From the NCBI GenBank assembly GCA_003017855.1, contig PYER01000001.1, positions 24,675 through 88,674 on the forward strand: a DNA stretch of 64,000 nucleotides, read 5' to 3'. Positions 28,001 to 36,810 of this stretch are shown here, one piece after another. Made by a program: the position numbers and the translations under genes. Under the pieces are notes generated by a model that was not told the DNA's origin, searched no databases, and saw nothing but the letters and a program-made list of their open reading frames with translations. Positions within the stretch are counted from its first letter, which is position 1, and every line of letters begins with the position of its first letter. Source of the DNA: a filamentous cyanobacterium CCT1 (GTDB lineage Bacteria; Cyanobacteriota; Cyanobacteriia; Phormidesmidales; Phormidesmidaceae).

Positions 28001-29634
28001 GGATTACTGTGGGTGCGGAGAGCCGCCAGGGGTTGCCTGCGGGCTATTGGTCGTCCCCAACTGGATCTAGCTTCGGCATCTAGCAAGTTATGGAAGAGAC
28101 GGTTGGTGACATCTAAATCGTCGGTGAAGGCAAAGACCCGTGACCCGTAGGCTCCTTGACCGGGGGAGGCATCCGCCGGATCGAGAATTCGGCGCAGCAG
28201 CATGGCGGTTTGAATGCTGGTGGACAGTAGGCTGGTGCCGGAGACGGGGTCGCCTCGGAGAGCTAACAGATATTCCATGCCTTCGGGCTGAACATCGCTG
28301 CCGGGAGCAATTTCTTCCACGCTGCCAGGGGCCAGGCCGACTAGCTGAGTAAAGAACTCGGCGGCGCTTTGGAGAGTGGCGGAGAGCCCGGTGAACTGAA
28401 CTTTCTTACCGATCACCCGTTGCCAGCGGCGCAGCAGGTAGGCTACCTGGGCACCGTGGATGCCGGTGTAGGTGTGGACTTCATCGAGTAGGACAATCTG
28501 GGGAGGCTTGGTAGCCCCAACTCCAAAGATATGGCCATATACTGAATCGCCCATTGAGCGGTTGAGCATTTCGGTGGTGGCAAAGAGGATGTCGGGCGGA
28601 GTCTTGGCCATGCGATCGCGGGTTAACATCACCTCGTCTTCTGTGACCTCGGCTCTGCAGTTGAGGTCAAGGCAAACCAAACGCTCTCGTTCTTGCCCAA
28701 TGTCTTCTCGTCGCCAGCTAAGGACACCTTCACACTGAGGACAGCGTAGGTAGGGACAGGTAAAGCCACCTCTTTCAGCCTTCCAATTGCCCTTCAAGCT
28801 GTAATCTTCTGGGTTGGCTTTTCTGGGAGTTAAGCCGAAAAAGGCTCCAATGGTGAGTTTTCGTTGCCCGGCCTGGTGCAGAACCGCATCGAGGCGGCGG
28901 GCTTCGAGATAGGTTTCGGAGAATTGGTCTTTGAGCAGTTCTTGGCGGGGATAGATAGCCAGGGCCTTTGTCCAATAGGCGTCTTTGGCAGAGTTTTTTT
29001 GAACAAGGCCTGCGAGATGGGTGAGAGCTGGCAGGTAAAAGGCAAGGGTCTTGCCGGTGCCGGTGCCTGCACAGACGATCATGCCGCGACTTTTGGTGCT
29101 TTTGAGGTCGCGCAGCATGCGGGTGGTGGCCCGGAGTTGGAAGTCAGCTAGTTGAAGGGTGCGATCGGGGGAAACCAGCATGGCCTCTAGGGCAGAGTGC
29201 TGAGTTGGGGAAAGGAGTTTGTCAACTTCGAGGTGCTGGAGAACGGCTTGGGGCTCTAGGATGCGGGAAGGGTAGAGGCGCTGACGGAGGGAGAAGCGAT
29301 AGTCAGCAACGAGGGTAGGGGCGGTTTGCCAGTCGCGCTTGGGGAAAAGCTGGCGCAGGCGAGCAAAAAGGCGCACGGCCTCGGCCATACGGGTGCGGTA
29401 GCGGCGGCGACCTCTCAGGTTAAAGTCAAAGAGGAGCTTGCGCTCCTGCATAACATCAATAAGATCCCACGGATCAGCATCCAGACCTGATTGATCAATA
29501 CAAGATTCCGACAAGTCTGTGATTTCGTCCTCGCTGAAGCCGCCATCAACAACACCCCAAGTTAGGAGTTCGACTTCCTTAAGTTCTAGTTGGTTTAGGA
29601 AGACTTGAATTAGGGTACTGAGATCTTCGTCCAT
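25045..29634 (-). CDS. dpdJ: DpdJ, large DEAD/DEAH-box helicase of the Dpd system
   Basis: The 1529-residue protein has Walker A AGTGTGKT at 189-196 and a zinc-type insertion CPYLRCPQC...CLDLNC between the motifs. LLDEVHTYTG is motif II, LSAT is motif III, and ASLEVGFNDPDVGAVIQ and QRKGRAGRR are motifs V and VI. A long C-terminal half resembles the MZB/DUF1998 region of YprA-type helicases. The four-Cys cluster kept by the second copy is absent here. DpdJ is required for restriction of unmodified DNA in Dpd systems. It starts 27 bases after dpdI and its stop overlaps dpdK. Codon use is GC-richer than in dpdD, dpdH and dpdI. Confidence 0.78.
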   Translation of the reverse strand: MDEDLSTLIQVFLNQLELKEVELLTWGVVDGGFSEDEITDLSESCIDQSGLDADPWDLIDVMQERKLLFDFNLRGRRRYRTRMAEAVRLFARLRQLFPKRDWQTAPTLVADYRFSLRQRLYPSRILEPQAVLQHLEVDKLLSPTQHSALEAMLVSPDRTLQLADFQLRATTRMLRDLKSTKSRGMIVCAGTGTGKTLAFYLPALTHLAGLVQKNSAKDAYWTKALAIYPRQELLKDQFSETYLEARRLDAVLHQAGQRKLTIGAFFGLTPRKANPEDYSLKGNWKAERGGFTCPYLRCPQCEGVLSWRREDIGQERERLVCLDLNCRAEVTEDEVMLTRDRMAKTPPDILFATTEMLNRSMGDSVYGHIFGVGATKPPQIVLLDEVHTYTGIHGAQVAYLLRRWQRVIGKKVQFTGLSATLQSAAEFFTQLVGLAPGSVEEIAPGSDVQPEGMEYLLALRGDPVSGTSLLSTSIQTAMLLRRILDPADASPGQGAYGSRVFAFTDDLDVTNRLFHNLLDAEARSSWGRPIARRQPLAALRTHSNPDASDRLPSGQSWYLCEEIGHTLENPLQITRTSSQDTGVDADSDIIVATASLEVGFNDPDVGAVIQHKAPRNMASFLQRKGRAGRRRTMRPWTVVVLSDYGRDRIAYQSYDLLFNPILEERLLPLSNRYVIRIQAAFAFMDWVAQQLPATPRGSVWKDFASPAQGSWQQRQSQAVAIIRHILEGGEAYTTLEAYLQEALGLSNEDLQPILWDPPRALMTGVLPTLLRRLETGWKRLQLPGEPELDYHTREPLPDFVPANLFSDLLLPEVRIVTPPPTKSSTEPEEYYLPILQAIKTFAPGRVSRRFGIQRGQISHWIAPAALVSGVQNLAIEQICTEYEEAGTFQVWQNDQITDIRCIRPWTLQVEQIPPQVSDKSNAQLEWHTQIMPPDRGTPMDLPQGSFWLGILDAVYNFTHNQQNPLEVRRFAMGSEANLRIQKNRQTQEVETSIRFVEAANGQPAGVGFAQTVDGIVFHYRIPADFTLSPYDANRPKVHAFRTSYFRHRVRHDVRLDGIANIFQRDWLYQIYLSMLVAYALQNEVSLPDAYQTLQEKDLGQEMATVLDRIFQTLSVEEPSDEATSDETTTDGLTDLSDQIAPNLPPGRQPTHERLRELASSAEVQTVLNDLAQILWQQPDEGWHDWARQRFRATLGGAILEACRQLCPQFDSEDLLLDLDSGPRPPGSSPLAEDLEEIWLTEASPGGSGVIEEILQRYTEDPIGFLRLVESALEPSDFEVVDSELTTLLELSETSESVQSVFTQVRSADSHHTLTQASEHLRRVLQGEGILITPAVMTAIHARILSPGSGTATDHQLRELLRRWQEQEERLGIEVDARVFAYVASTQPELTEALPPGARQDPYVCFQVLYGRLWLRGSVIRNRAVSFYNPFSIVPEADREILLDVLQPAETLVKLEELNWQEQVNEALRTVGTASLSARSTSRQALKGALLKIMMEPVDVGFLNLYPAVEGMRRTSQGYIARLRIRETLQ

Positions 29635-29661
29635 GGGTTATTAAAGCTAAATTTAGAGCAC

Positions 29662-30366
29662 CTAGTCAGCTAGTTTGATTTGAAATAGACGGGTAATTCC
29701 TTTGTCTCTCAGCCATGCCTCGACCTCTGGAGTTAGGCTATCTAGCGAGGCCCCAACAGTAGACGTAGCCTTAAGAAAGTTCAAGACGGACTCTGGCACT
29801 TCATTTGACTTAAGGCTATCCCAAGCATCAGATAATTCAGAAATGAAATCATCTACTTGCTTAAATTGATTTTCATTTGCAGGAAATCTTATGTTTTCTA
29901 AGCGCATAAGGATGCTCTTAACCTTTTGCACGGTTGGTCTAAAGGTCGAGATTTTTTCTAGCAGATCGAGAAGTTCTCGATTCGTTGTCGGCAGTTCTTC
30001 TTTTTTATATGTATGCCATGCCTGAGATAGTTCAACCTCAAGAGAATCTTTAAGAACTTTGAACTTAGAATTCAAAGCTGCAATTTTGAATTCTTCTCCG
30101 ACGAGAAACCCTTTATCTTCAGAAAACTTGCTTAGTGTGGCTAATATCTCTTTTGAAAACTGATCGGCTTTTTGGTCAACAGTAAACTTGTTTATGCCTT
30201 TAGCGTTGAATGCCTGAAGAGCTATTACTAGAGGAGATAGTTCTTTAACAAGTGCCTGAATCTGATCTTCGCGATTGCGAAACTTTCCTAGATCCGTCGC
30301 ATATTTCTTCAGGAAGCCGATATCCTGAGCGTGCTGACTCATTTTTTGGCAATCTTCTAGGAGCAT
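29662..30366 (-). CDS. dpdI: DpdI, helical/coiled-coil component
   Basis: The 234-residue protein is almost entirely helical, with heptad-like stretches at about 25-60, 70-120 and 130-190. It has no enzyme motif and is Lys/Glu-rich. It is assigned as DpdI by position: it lies between dpdH, overlapping it by 10 bases, and dpdJ, as in known Dpd clusters. Helical accessory proteins of this type usually hold ATPase complexes together; that role is inference. The sequence is AT-rich. Confidence 0.58.
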   Translation of the reverse strand: MLLEDCQKMSQHAQDIGFLKKYATDLGKFRNREDQIQALVKELSPLVIALQAFNAKGINKFTVDQKADQFSKEILATLSKFSEDKGFLVGEEFKIAALNSKFKVLKDSLEVELSQAWHTYKKEELPTTNRELLDLLEKISTFRPTVQKVKSILMRLENIRFPANENQFKQVDDFISELSDAWDSLKSNEVPESVLNFLKATSTVGASLDSLTPEVEAWLRDKGITRLFQIKLAD

Positions 30367-33300
30367 GCTGCTTCTCCTTTGATTTCACTAGCCAGTTGCT
30401 GCAACTCTAAGAGCGATCGCTCAATAGCCACATAGCTCGCTTCCAATTCCCCACCCTCTGCCGTTCTCAAATCGGCCAGGTTACTTTGAACTGCTTCCTG
30501 CGATTTATCTACAAATTTCCGTGCATAATCAAGAAACTTGGTAATGACTTCGACTGGTCGTTCTGGCAAGCTGCTGAGCAGAGGTAGCAGCGTAGCGATT
30601 TCATTCATGTCTTGGAGTTTCTGCAGCTTACTTAGGTAATCTTTCAACCTGGCTCCTTTGAATTCCTCCATCACCTTTTTTAGGTCGTCTCGGTTAGTCC
30701 CTCTGAATACCCCAACCTCTGTAACTCTCTCAACAGTCTGCAGAAGTCCCTTAACCACTTCTGCCTGGGAGAAATCCTCACCTAACTCCTCTAAGACTCG
30801 TTGGTAAATAGCAAGATGGCGATCGCGCTCATCCCAAACGGCTTGCTCCAATAGTTCATCCACCTCCTTTCGTGCCTTGCTGATGGCATCAAAAGGAGAA
30901 TCTGAACTAATATCAGAGATATCTACTTGAGGTTTCCAAGTTGCGGCAACTGATTTAAGGGGGCCAACTAACTGAACGGCATCAATTACCTGTAAGACCG
31001 ACCGACCTCCCTTCGTACAGGGAATTCTGCTTTCAAGAACTTCTCGCAGCTTGGGTTGATGCTTTTTTAAGCTATTGAACAACTTTTGCCAAGTCCCCGC
31101 TCGGTTTGATACATCGACTTTTTCTAAGTCGGTGAAAGCAGCATTAACTAAGTCTTCTAGAGACGTAGTCGTGCCTCCGGCCATACGACCCGCGATCGCC
31201 AGCAATTCTACTACAGACGGCACTGGATCCCCATCTACACCTGATTTTGTTGAGCACTTGGGTACAGACTGAAGCACATACTGACTCCAGTCTTCTAGCT
31301 TTCGAGCGTAAACACGGAAATATTTAGCTCCATCTTTAAAGTTCCAATGTTGATGGTGATTGTAGAGTAATAGAGCTTGAAGGGCGATTACAGTATCCCC
31401 TAGATCCTCTGAGCTAAGGGGTAAGCGTAATTCAATATCTTTAACTAAAACAGAAGTTGCTGCATTAGAAAAAGTGATATTGCGTTGTTTAAAGAGTCTA
31501 TTAACAACATGTGATCGCAGGATTAATTCTGCATCCCAGTCAATGTAAGAATCTATAGCAATGAAAAGTTTAGGACGTAGTTCAGTAGCTACACCTGGAG
31601 GTAATTGAGTACCATTGCGCCAATTATCTAAATCACGAATGTAACTATCTATTTCTAGTGGTGGAGGTAGTGGAGGTAGTGGAGGTGGGTTAGGATCTGG
31701 TGGAGGTGAAGGTAAAACGCTCCGACTAGGGACATTGGGCAAGTCAAATGCCGTGTGAACTTCTGAGGGTAGATTGCATAGCTCAGGACTATCTGACCAG
31801 AAATTTAGCAATGCTTCACGACGATCAGCATTCACCGGATCTTCGGTCTTGATGTCTTTAACTAAGATAGCGTTGAGTTTGCTGCCCCCAAAGTGATCCA
31901 ACAATAAAGTTGAGGGAAATTGACCCTTCTCCAGATCAGAGCGATGGTACTCCAGGGTATAGCGCAGCACGTCCTTAATTAACGTGCGTGGATTAAAAAC
32001 ACCTTGGTTGGTGCGTTCCCGCATTATTTTGAGCGCTGTTGCATTGAATGGATACAAGCCCATGCCATCAACAGCACCGAACCCCGCATGGCAACTGCTT
32101 TGATGTTCACAGTCAATACAGGCGTTAGGGATAGCTTTAATGGGCTCTCCAGTTTCTTCATCCACATTAGTCAGCCAATCTCGAATATCCGGATCCTGCA
32201 ATCGAACTGCATTTAAGTAACGAGCTGCTAACTGCTGGACATCTGCAGGCGTTACTAAGGATTGTTCGCCTACAGTTTCAACGTCCAGATTCACTATAAA
32301 ATCTGTACGTGTCCGTACTGTGTCTACTAATCCCTGAAAGTAACCCGTTGTACAAGCCAGAGCCGTTCGCATTGCACATAGAGGTTCTCCTTGCCCTTGC
32401 TGAGAACGCGCTAGTACAGCTTCTAGAACTTCGCGATCAATACCTTGGAGTTTGGCAAAATCCTCAATCAACAGAATTAGTTCAACATCTTTTCGAGCCA
32501 AAGCTCGACGTACATCTAGCATCAGTCGCTGTAAGTCTTCACGCCCCAGATTCAAGACTTTAGCGATTGCTTCATCCAAGTGAATATTAAGCCATGCTAC
32601 TGTGGCTTTCTGAATCTCATCATTGCCGATTAAAAAGCTGTAAAAGTCCTGAGCCTGGGCACTGGCCTTAGTAATGTTAAGGACATTTAGCGGCAAATCT
32701 TCCAGAGAAAACTGCCGTCGCTCCTCCACAATTTCAACTGATTCGCGGCGACCCAGGATATGTATTACCAATCGATGGATGATGCCTTCCTTCTTTAGCC
32801 AGTGCTCCCGGAAAAACGGATCGTGGAGTAGTGCTGGTAGGGACTTAATCAGGTAGTCCTGTTCATCAGATAGATTCGAGGCATCGTGTCGTCCACTGGA
32901 ACCAACGGCAATTGCCAGGTTAGCCAATAGTTGCTCCCGTGCCTCAGCCTCTGTCAGGGTATTAGCCGCTTGCCGCAGTCGGTTCCGATACTCATCAAAC
33001 TCCGGCCCTTCAACATCCGCCAAGATCAATTCAATGATGTCTCTCAGATTAGTCCCTACTTTGGGGATCAGCAAAACCCGGTAATGCGGTGCTTTCCGAA
33101 TACTCCGAATTCGGGTATAGAGCCAACGAATCAGATGCGATTTGCCAGTGCCAGACGTTCCCAGAACGGAAACAAAGATAAAGTCAGATGTTGACAGAAA
33201 AGTCTGGAGAAATTTTTCTTCACTATAGGTTGCATTTCGCTGTGCCTCTTCGATGCTCTGGAAATGCATTTTGACAGGCGAGTGAGTTGCCAGAAAAATG

Positions 33301-33383
33301 TGTTCTTCAGGTTGAGTAGCCTCCACATCCATGACTTTACGAATCATCTCAGGCTTCCAGCAGGCATATTTGCTAAATGTCAT
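30357..33383 (-). CDS. dpdH: DpdH, large P-loop ATPase
   Basis: The 1008-residue protein has Walker A GTSGTGKS at 75-82 in an ORC/STAND-like context (FVSVLGTSGTGKSHLIRWLY). A Walker B-like LILLIEDFAKL lies near 305-315, and a small Cys/His group (CIDCEHQSSCH) near 425-436. A proline-rich linker PPPDPNPPPLPPLPPP at about 555-570 separates the ATPase part from a long helical C-terminal half. DpdH is the ATPase of the Dpd restriction arm. Start and stop overlap dpdG and dpdI (4 and 10 bases), showing tight translational coupling. The proline linker suggests two independently moving halves. Confidence 0.7.
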   Translation of the reverse strand: MTFSKYACWKPEMIRKVMDVEATQPEEHIFLATHSPVKMHFQSIEEAQRNATYSEEKFLQTFLSTSDFIFVSVLGTSGTGKSHLIRWLYTRIRSIRKAPHYRVLLIPKVGTNLRDIIELILADVEGPEFDEYRNRLRQAANTLTEAEAREQLLANLAIAVGSSGRHDASNLSDEQDYLIKSLPALLHDPFFREHWLKKEGIIHRLVIHILGRRESVEIVEERRQFSLEDLPLNVLNITKASAQAQDFYSFLIGNDEIQKATVAWLNIHLDEAIAKVLNLGREDLQRLMLDVRRALARKDVELILLIEDFAKLQGIDREVLEAVLARSQQGQGEPLCAMRTALACTTGYFQGLVDTVRTRTDFIVNLDVETVGEQSLVTPADVQQLAARYLNAVRLQDPDIRDWLTNVDEETGEPIKAIPNACIDCEHQSSCHAGFGAVDGMGLYPFNATALKIMRERTNQGVFNPRTLIKDVLRYTLEYHRSDLEKGQFPSTLLLDHFGGSKLNAILVKDIKTEDPVNADRREALLNFWSDSPELCNLPSEVHTAFDLPNVPSRSVLPSPPPDPNPPPLPPLPPPLEIDSYIRDLDNWRNGTQLPPGVATELRPKLFIAIDSYIDWDAELILRSHVVNRLFKQRNITFSNAATSVLVKDIELRLPLSSEDLGDTVIALQALLLYNHHQHWNFKDGAKYFRVYARKLEDWSQYVLQSVPKCSTKSGVDGDPVPSVVELLAIAGRMAGGTTTSLEDLVNAAFTDLEKVDVSNRAGTWQKLFNSLKKHQPKLREVLESRIPCTKGGRSVLQVIDAVQLVGPLKSVAATWKPQVDISDISSDSPFDAISKARKEVDELLEQAVWDERDRHLAIYQRVLEELGEDFSQAEVVKGLLQTVERVTEVGVFRGTNRDDLKKVMEEFKGARLKDYLSKLQKLQDMNEIATLLPLLSSLPERPVEVITKFLDYARKFVDKSQEAVQSNLADLRTAEGGELEASYVAIERSLLELQQLASEIKGEAACS

Positions 33384-34258
33384 ACCTCTTCTCCCTGAAC
33401 TGATTGATCAATCCAAGTGATATGGGAGATACGACTATCAACCCCATCCTGCAAGACCGAAACCGTGATATCTGAAAGTCTTTCTAACTTTATCTTCCCT
33501 TCTTCTTCTAATCGTCGCAGGGTCACAGAAGTTACACTGGATAGATAATTTGACTCACAATCTCCTAGCTGATCGTCAATTTTCTCCCGAAAGGTGCCCG
33601 TTTCAAATACTGGGCAGTATTTCCCAAGACGATTGATAAATTCTCCGAAGGGAATGTTTTTATCTGCTACACCTTCAAACAAGGTACTTAAGCTTTGTCT
33701 AATATAAGCCGTCGGATCGGGTACTAAAACTGGATTGCCAGATAGAGTATTGCGCCAACCAAACCCCAGATAACAACTCCAGTCCTCAAACTGTCCAAAC
33801 CGAGCATCATTAAGCTCTAATAGCTCTTCTCCAACTTGATCGCGGAGTTTTTTCTGAGCTTCTGCCCAGTTCCCTGGAGCTACGAAAAAGTCCTGAGCCA
33901 TATACCAAGCTAAAACCCTGGCGAAGTCATGATTCTCAGTTAATTCTGGTGTATTGAGCAGCAGTTGGGCTAGGGCAGAAGGTAATACATTCTCTTTCAG
34001 ATTAAGTTTTGGGTTAATGGCGACCTCTGAGCCATCTTCGCTCTCTTCCACAAGTCCCATTTTGATGCACTCCCGAATAGTAGCCTGCACCATCTTTCGA
34101 GAGAGTTGTCTATCATCACCCCTGCTAACCAGAGCTTTTGGTGAGAGCAGAGCCTCTAGAGTCTCCCGTTTCTCTCGTTGCCCTTTGGCCGCAAGCAAGT
34201 AACGCACCACCCCTTTGACCCGACTGGGAACAACATAGGGATCTTTTAAGATACTCAT
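33380..34258 (-). CDS. dpdG: DpdG, winged-helix-like component
   Basis: The 292-residue protein has an N-terminal region (about 10-85) that looks like a winged helix: three helices, then GLVEESEDGSEVAINPKLN as the wing. A helical body and a second small helix/wing-like segment (about 240-280) follow. It is identified as DpdG from its place between dpdF and dpdH, overlapping each by 4 bases, and from size. In other ATPase-plus-winged-helix pairs such proteins load the ATPase on DNA; that is an inference here. Confidence 0.62.
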   Translation of the reverse strand: MSILKDPYVVPSRVKGVVRYLLAAKGQREKRETLEALLSPKALVSRGDDRQLSRKMVQATIRECIKMGLVEESEDGSEVAINPKLNLKENVLPSALAQLLLNTPELTENHDFARVLAWYMAQDFFVAPGNWAEAQKKLRDQVGEELLELNDARFGQFEDWSCYLGFGWRNTLSGNPVLVPDPTAYIRQSLSTLFEGVADKNIPFGEFINRLGKYCPVFETGTFREKIDDQLGDCESNYLSSVTSVTLRRLEEEGKIKLERLSDITVSVLQDGVDSRISHITWIDQSVQGEEV

Positions 34259-36810
34259 AGGCCAAGTTCTCCACAGAGCAGATCAAGTCGGAACCCTCTA
34301 CCAGGCCAAACATCGCGAACTAGTCGATGAGGCGTTGTAGGATCGGGAGTGTTATCTGGCAGAAAGACGATTAGGGGAACCTTAGAACGAGCAAACTGTT
34401 GATAGTCAGCTATTGGTATCATCGCAGAATCGTAATATAACAAAGTTGATATTTGGGGCATTACAAAGGGTTGGTAGCCTTCAAAGCTAAAAACTACTTC
34501 TCCATCGAATAGTAGATAGAGAGTCTGGGGAGCTACGACATTTACAATGCCTTCTTTTACTAAACGTGGAATGAGGCGCTTAATGAGGCGCTTGCGATCG
34601 CGCTCCGCTTGCCGATCCAGATGCAACGAATAGAAAACCCCTAACAGATTTTCTCCATTCAGCAGTGCTTTGAGCGCCTCTCCCAGTCTGGAATGCGGCG
34701 GCTGCCAGATCCGAAACGGTGCAGGGGTAGCTCCTTGAAAGGGTAAGACCCCCTTATTCCGACAAAACGGGCATCCCCCGCAAGAGCGTTCTACTGCTAC
34801 ACTCCTTCGGGGGGGCTCAGACCGGGATGGAATACTATAGGCCTCTGAGAAGATGTCAGACAGACATCGCTTTGATCGCAGAGCTTCTTTCATCAGGTTG
34901 AAGCTATGGTACGCCCACTGTTGGCGCTGATTGCGAGTTGGCTCAACCTTTTCTTCCCACACCTCAGTCTGGAGATGCTGCTCATCGCGGATTTGAATAG
35001 TGCGATAGCTGCTGTATTTCTCGATCGCCTGTTTGAAGTCTTCTTCAGAATCAAACTGAGATCGTTGAGGTGGTGGCTCGGCATCAATTGAAATCAGACC
35101 AGCTCGACTCATCAGAGTGAGCGTGCGAATGTTCCAGTCCTGATTTCTAATGCTGCTCGCATCCAGGTCAATGTTGTAAGGAGGTGGAACATTAATGGGA
35201 ACCTGAAATCGTCCATCTGGCAATGAACGCTTACGAGAAAACATCTCCTGCCATCGTTGCCTACCCCGATCGCTGGTGATATAAGTAATTTCCCCAATGG
35301 CGGCTGCGTCCTGAAAGTCTTGTGCGGTGTAAAGCACCAGAGATAGGGTAGCTTTACCATCACGCCCACCCCGGCCTACTTCTTGGTAAAAGCGGTCAAT
35401 GGTCTCAGGAATGCAGACATGGATCACAGCCCGCACATCTGGCAGGTCTACCCCCAAGCCAAAGGCTGAGGTCGCTACGACAATATCGATCAGCCCATCT
35501 TGCCACTTGTTTAACAAGTCTAAACGCTCACGCTGACTTGACTTGCCCGTCATCTTGGCGCAGCGCCTATATCCAGATTGTTGAAGGTATCGATGCCAAT
35601 GGTCTACATCATTGACCTTGCTACCGTAAATGATCAGTGGCCGGGGTAGGTGAGCCACAGCTTCCACCAGACGTTCTCGGCGTTCCGTTTCATTGCCACA
35701 GTAGGCAAACCAGTAGGTAGGCTCAGGCCGAAGCTGTACCGAAGAGACAATTTCAAATGGCCCTGGTGCTCCAAACAGCGTTTCGAGTGTATCTAGGCAA
35801 GATTCTGTGACCGTGGCGGTGAGTAGCAAGGTGGGGAAACCTGGCAGTTTGTTGTCGCGGCAGACTCGAAGGAGCGATCGCCGGAAGCCAGCCAATTCCT
35901 GAAACTCTGGACGAAACTCATCTCCCCATTGCTCAACAATGTGGGCCTCATCGATGACCAGATATCGGAGAAAGCCTTGCCGGGCAGCCTCGTAAACACT
36001 GAAGGACAGAGACTCGATCAACCCCTCAGGACTGGTAAAGACAATGGGTTGGGTGCCCTGGCGGATGCGATCGCGAATTTCTTCCCGTCGTTCTTGCCCC
36101 TCAATAGAGGTATCGCTGTAGTAGGCGGTGGCAATATTTGTTTTTGTTTGGGCCTTAAACGTCCGCTCCTGATCGATGGCCAATGCCACAGTAGGTACTA
36201 CTACAATCGTCACTCCTACTACTGGTTTTGAGGCCAACCACGCAGGCAAATGGGCACAAAGGCTCTTGCCCGAACTGGTGGGAAGATTAACCACCAGCGT
36301 AGACTCAGGAGGCGCAGTCAAAATTGTTCGGATTGCCTCTCGCTGACCCACGCTTTGGTAGGTCTCATAGCCCAGTGCTTTAAGAAAAGGATCGCCTGGG
36401 ACAGGTTCATGGCTCCGGCGTCGCTCTTCCTTAAATAAAGGGGTTTCAGGAGACACCTGCTCAGCCTGGGGCAGCCATTCTGGGTACCAGGGCTCAGCGC
36501 TGACCACAAAAAAGTCAGGCCCCTTATTGACCACCGCTATACCGCTGCGCCCCCAAACCTCTCGCTGGGTTGGAAACGGGGTCTTTCTTGGTACCTTCAG
36601 ACTAGGAGAGGCTCCGCCCTGAATTTCCATCTCACGGCGCAGCAAATGACGCACTAAAGCAGCAATGTCCCCTTGGCCTAGTGCCTGAGGTAACTGTAGT
36701 GCCCTTACCAACCGGCGTTGACAGGCTTCTGCAAAAGCCATTTCATCCAGAGGGGAGTTAGCGCTACTCCTTAGCCAGTCTGCTAGATCTTGAAAGCCTA
36801 ATTCCATCAC
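34255..36810 (-). CDS. dpdF: DpdF, RecQ-like DEAH helicase
   Basis: The 851-residue protein has motif I LPTSSGKS at 176-183, motif II VIDEAH at 285-290, and the RecQ-type motif VVATSAFGLGVDLPDVRAVIH...EVGRGGRDG. A cysteine group CGGCPFCRNKG lies near 690, where RecQ proteins bind zinc. The C-terminus (about 720-851) is a separate alpha/beta domain. RecQ-like helicases unwind 3'-5'; DpdF belongs to the Dpd restriction set. It overlaps dpdE by 4 bases (ATGA) and dpdG by 4 bases. Confidence 0.8.
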   Translation of the reverse strand: MMELGFQDLADWLRSSANSPLDEMAFAEACQRRLVRALQLPQALGQGDIAALVRHLLRREMEIQGGASPSLKVPRKTPFPTQREVWGRSGIAVVNKGPDFFVVSAEPWYPEWLPQAEQVSPETPLFKEERRRSHEPVPGDPFLKALGYETYQSVGQREAIRTILTAPPESTLVVNLPTSSGKSLCAHLPAWLASKPVVGVTIVVVPTVALAIDQERTFKAQTKTNIATAYYSDTSIEGQERREEIRDRIRQGTQPIVFTSPEGLIESLSFSVYEAARQGFLRYLVIDEAHIVEQWGDEFRPEFQELAGFRRSLLRVCRDNKLPGFPTLLLTATVTESCLDTLETLFGAPGPFEIVSSVQLRPEPTYWFAYCGNETERRERLVEAVAHLPRPLIIYGSKVNDVDHWHRYLQQSGYRRCAKMTGKSSQRERLDLLNKWQDGLIDIVVATSAFGLGVDLPDVRAVIHVCIPETIDRFYQEVGRGGRDGKATLSLVLYTAQDFQDAAAIGEITYITSDRGRQRWQEMFSRKRSLPDGRFQVPINVPPPYNIDLDASSIRNQDWNIRTLTLMSRAGLISIDAEPPPQRSQFDSEEDFKQAIEKYSSYRTIQIRDEQHLQTEVWEEKVEPTRNQRQQWAYHSFNLMKEALRSKRCLSDIFSEAYSIPSRSEPPRRSVAVERSCGGCPFCRNKGVLPFQGATPAPFRIWQPPHSRLGEALKALLNGENLLGVFYSLHLDRQAERDRKRLIKRLIPRLVKEGIVNVVAPQTLYLLFDGEVVFSFEGYQPFVMPQISTLLYYDSAMIPIADYQQFARSKVPLIVFLPDNTPDPTTPHRLVRDVWPGRGFRLDLLCGELGL

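Noticed and set aside
14509..29634. Interpretation of the helicase plus PLD genes as a DISARM system
   Set aside because: No DNA methylase (DrmMI/DrmMII) and no separate DrmB are present; the neighbours are Dpd genes. A relationship at family level remains possible.
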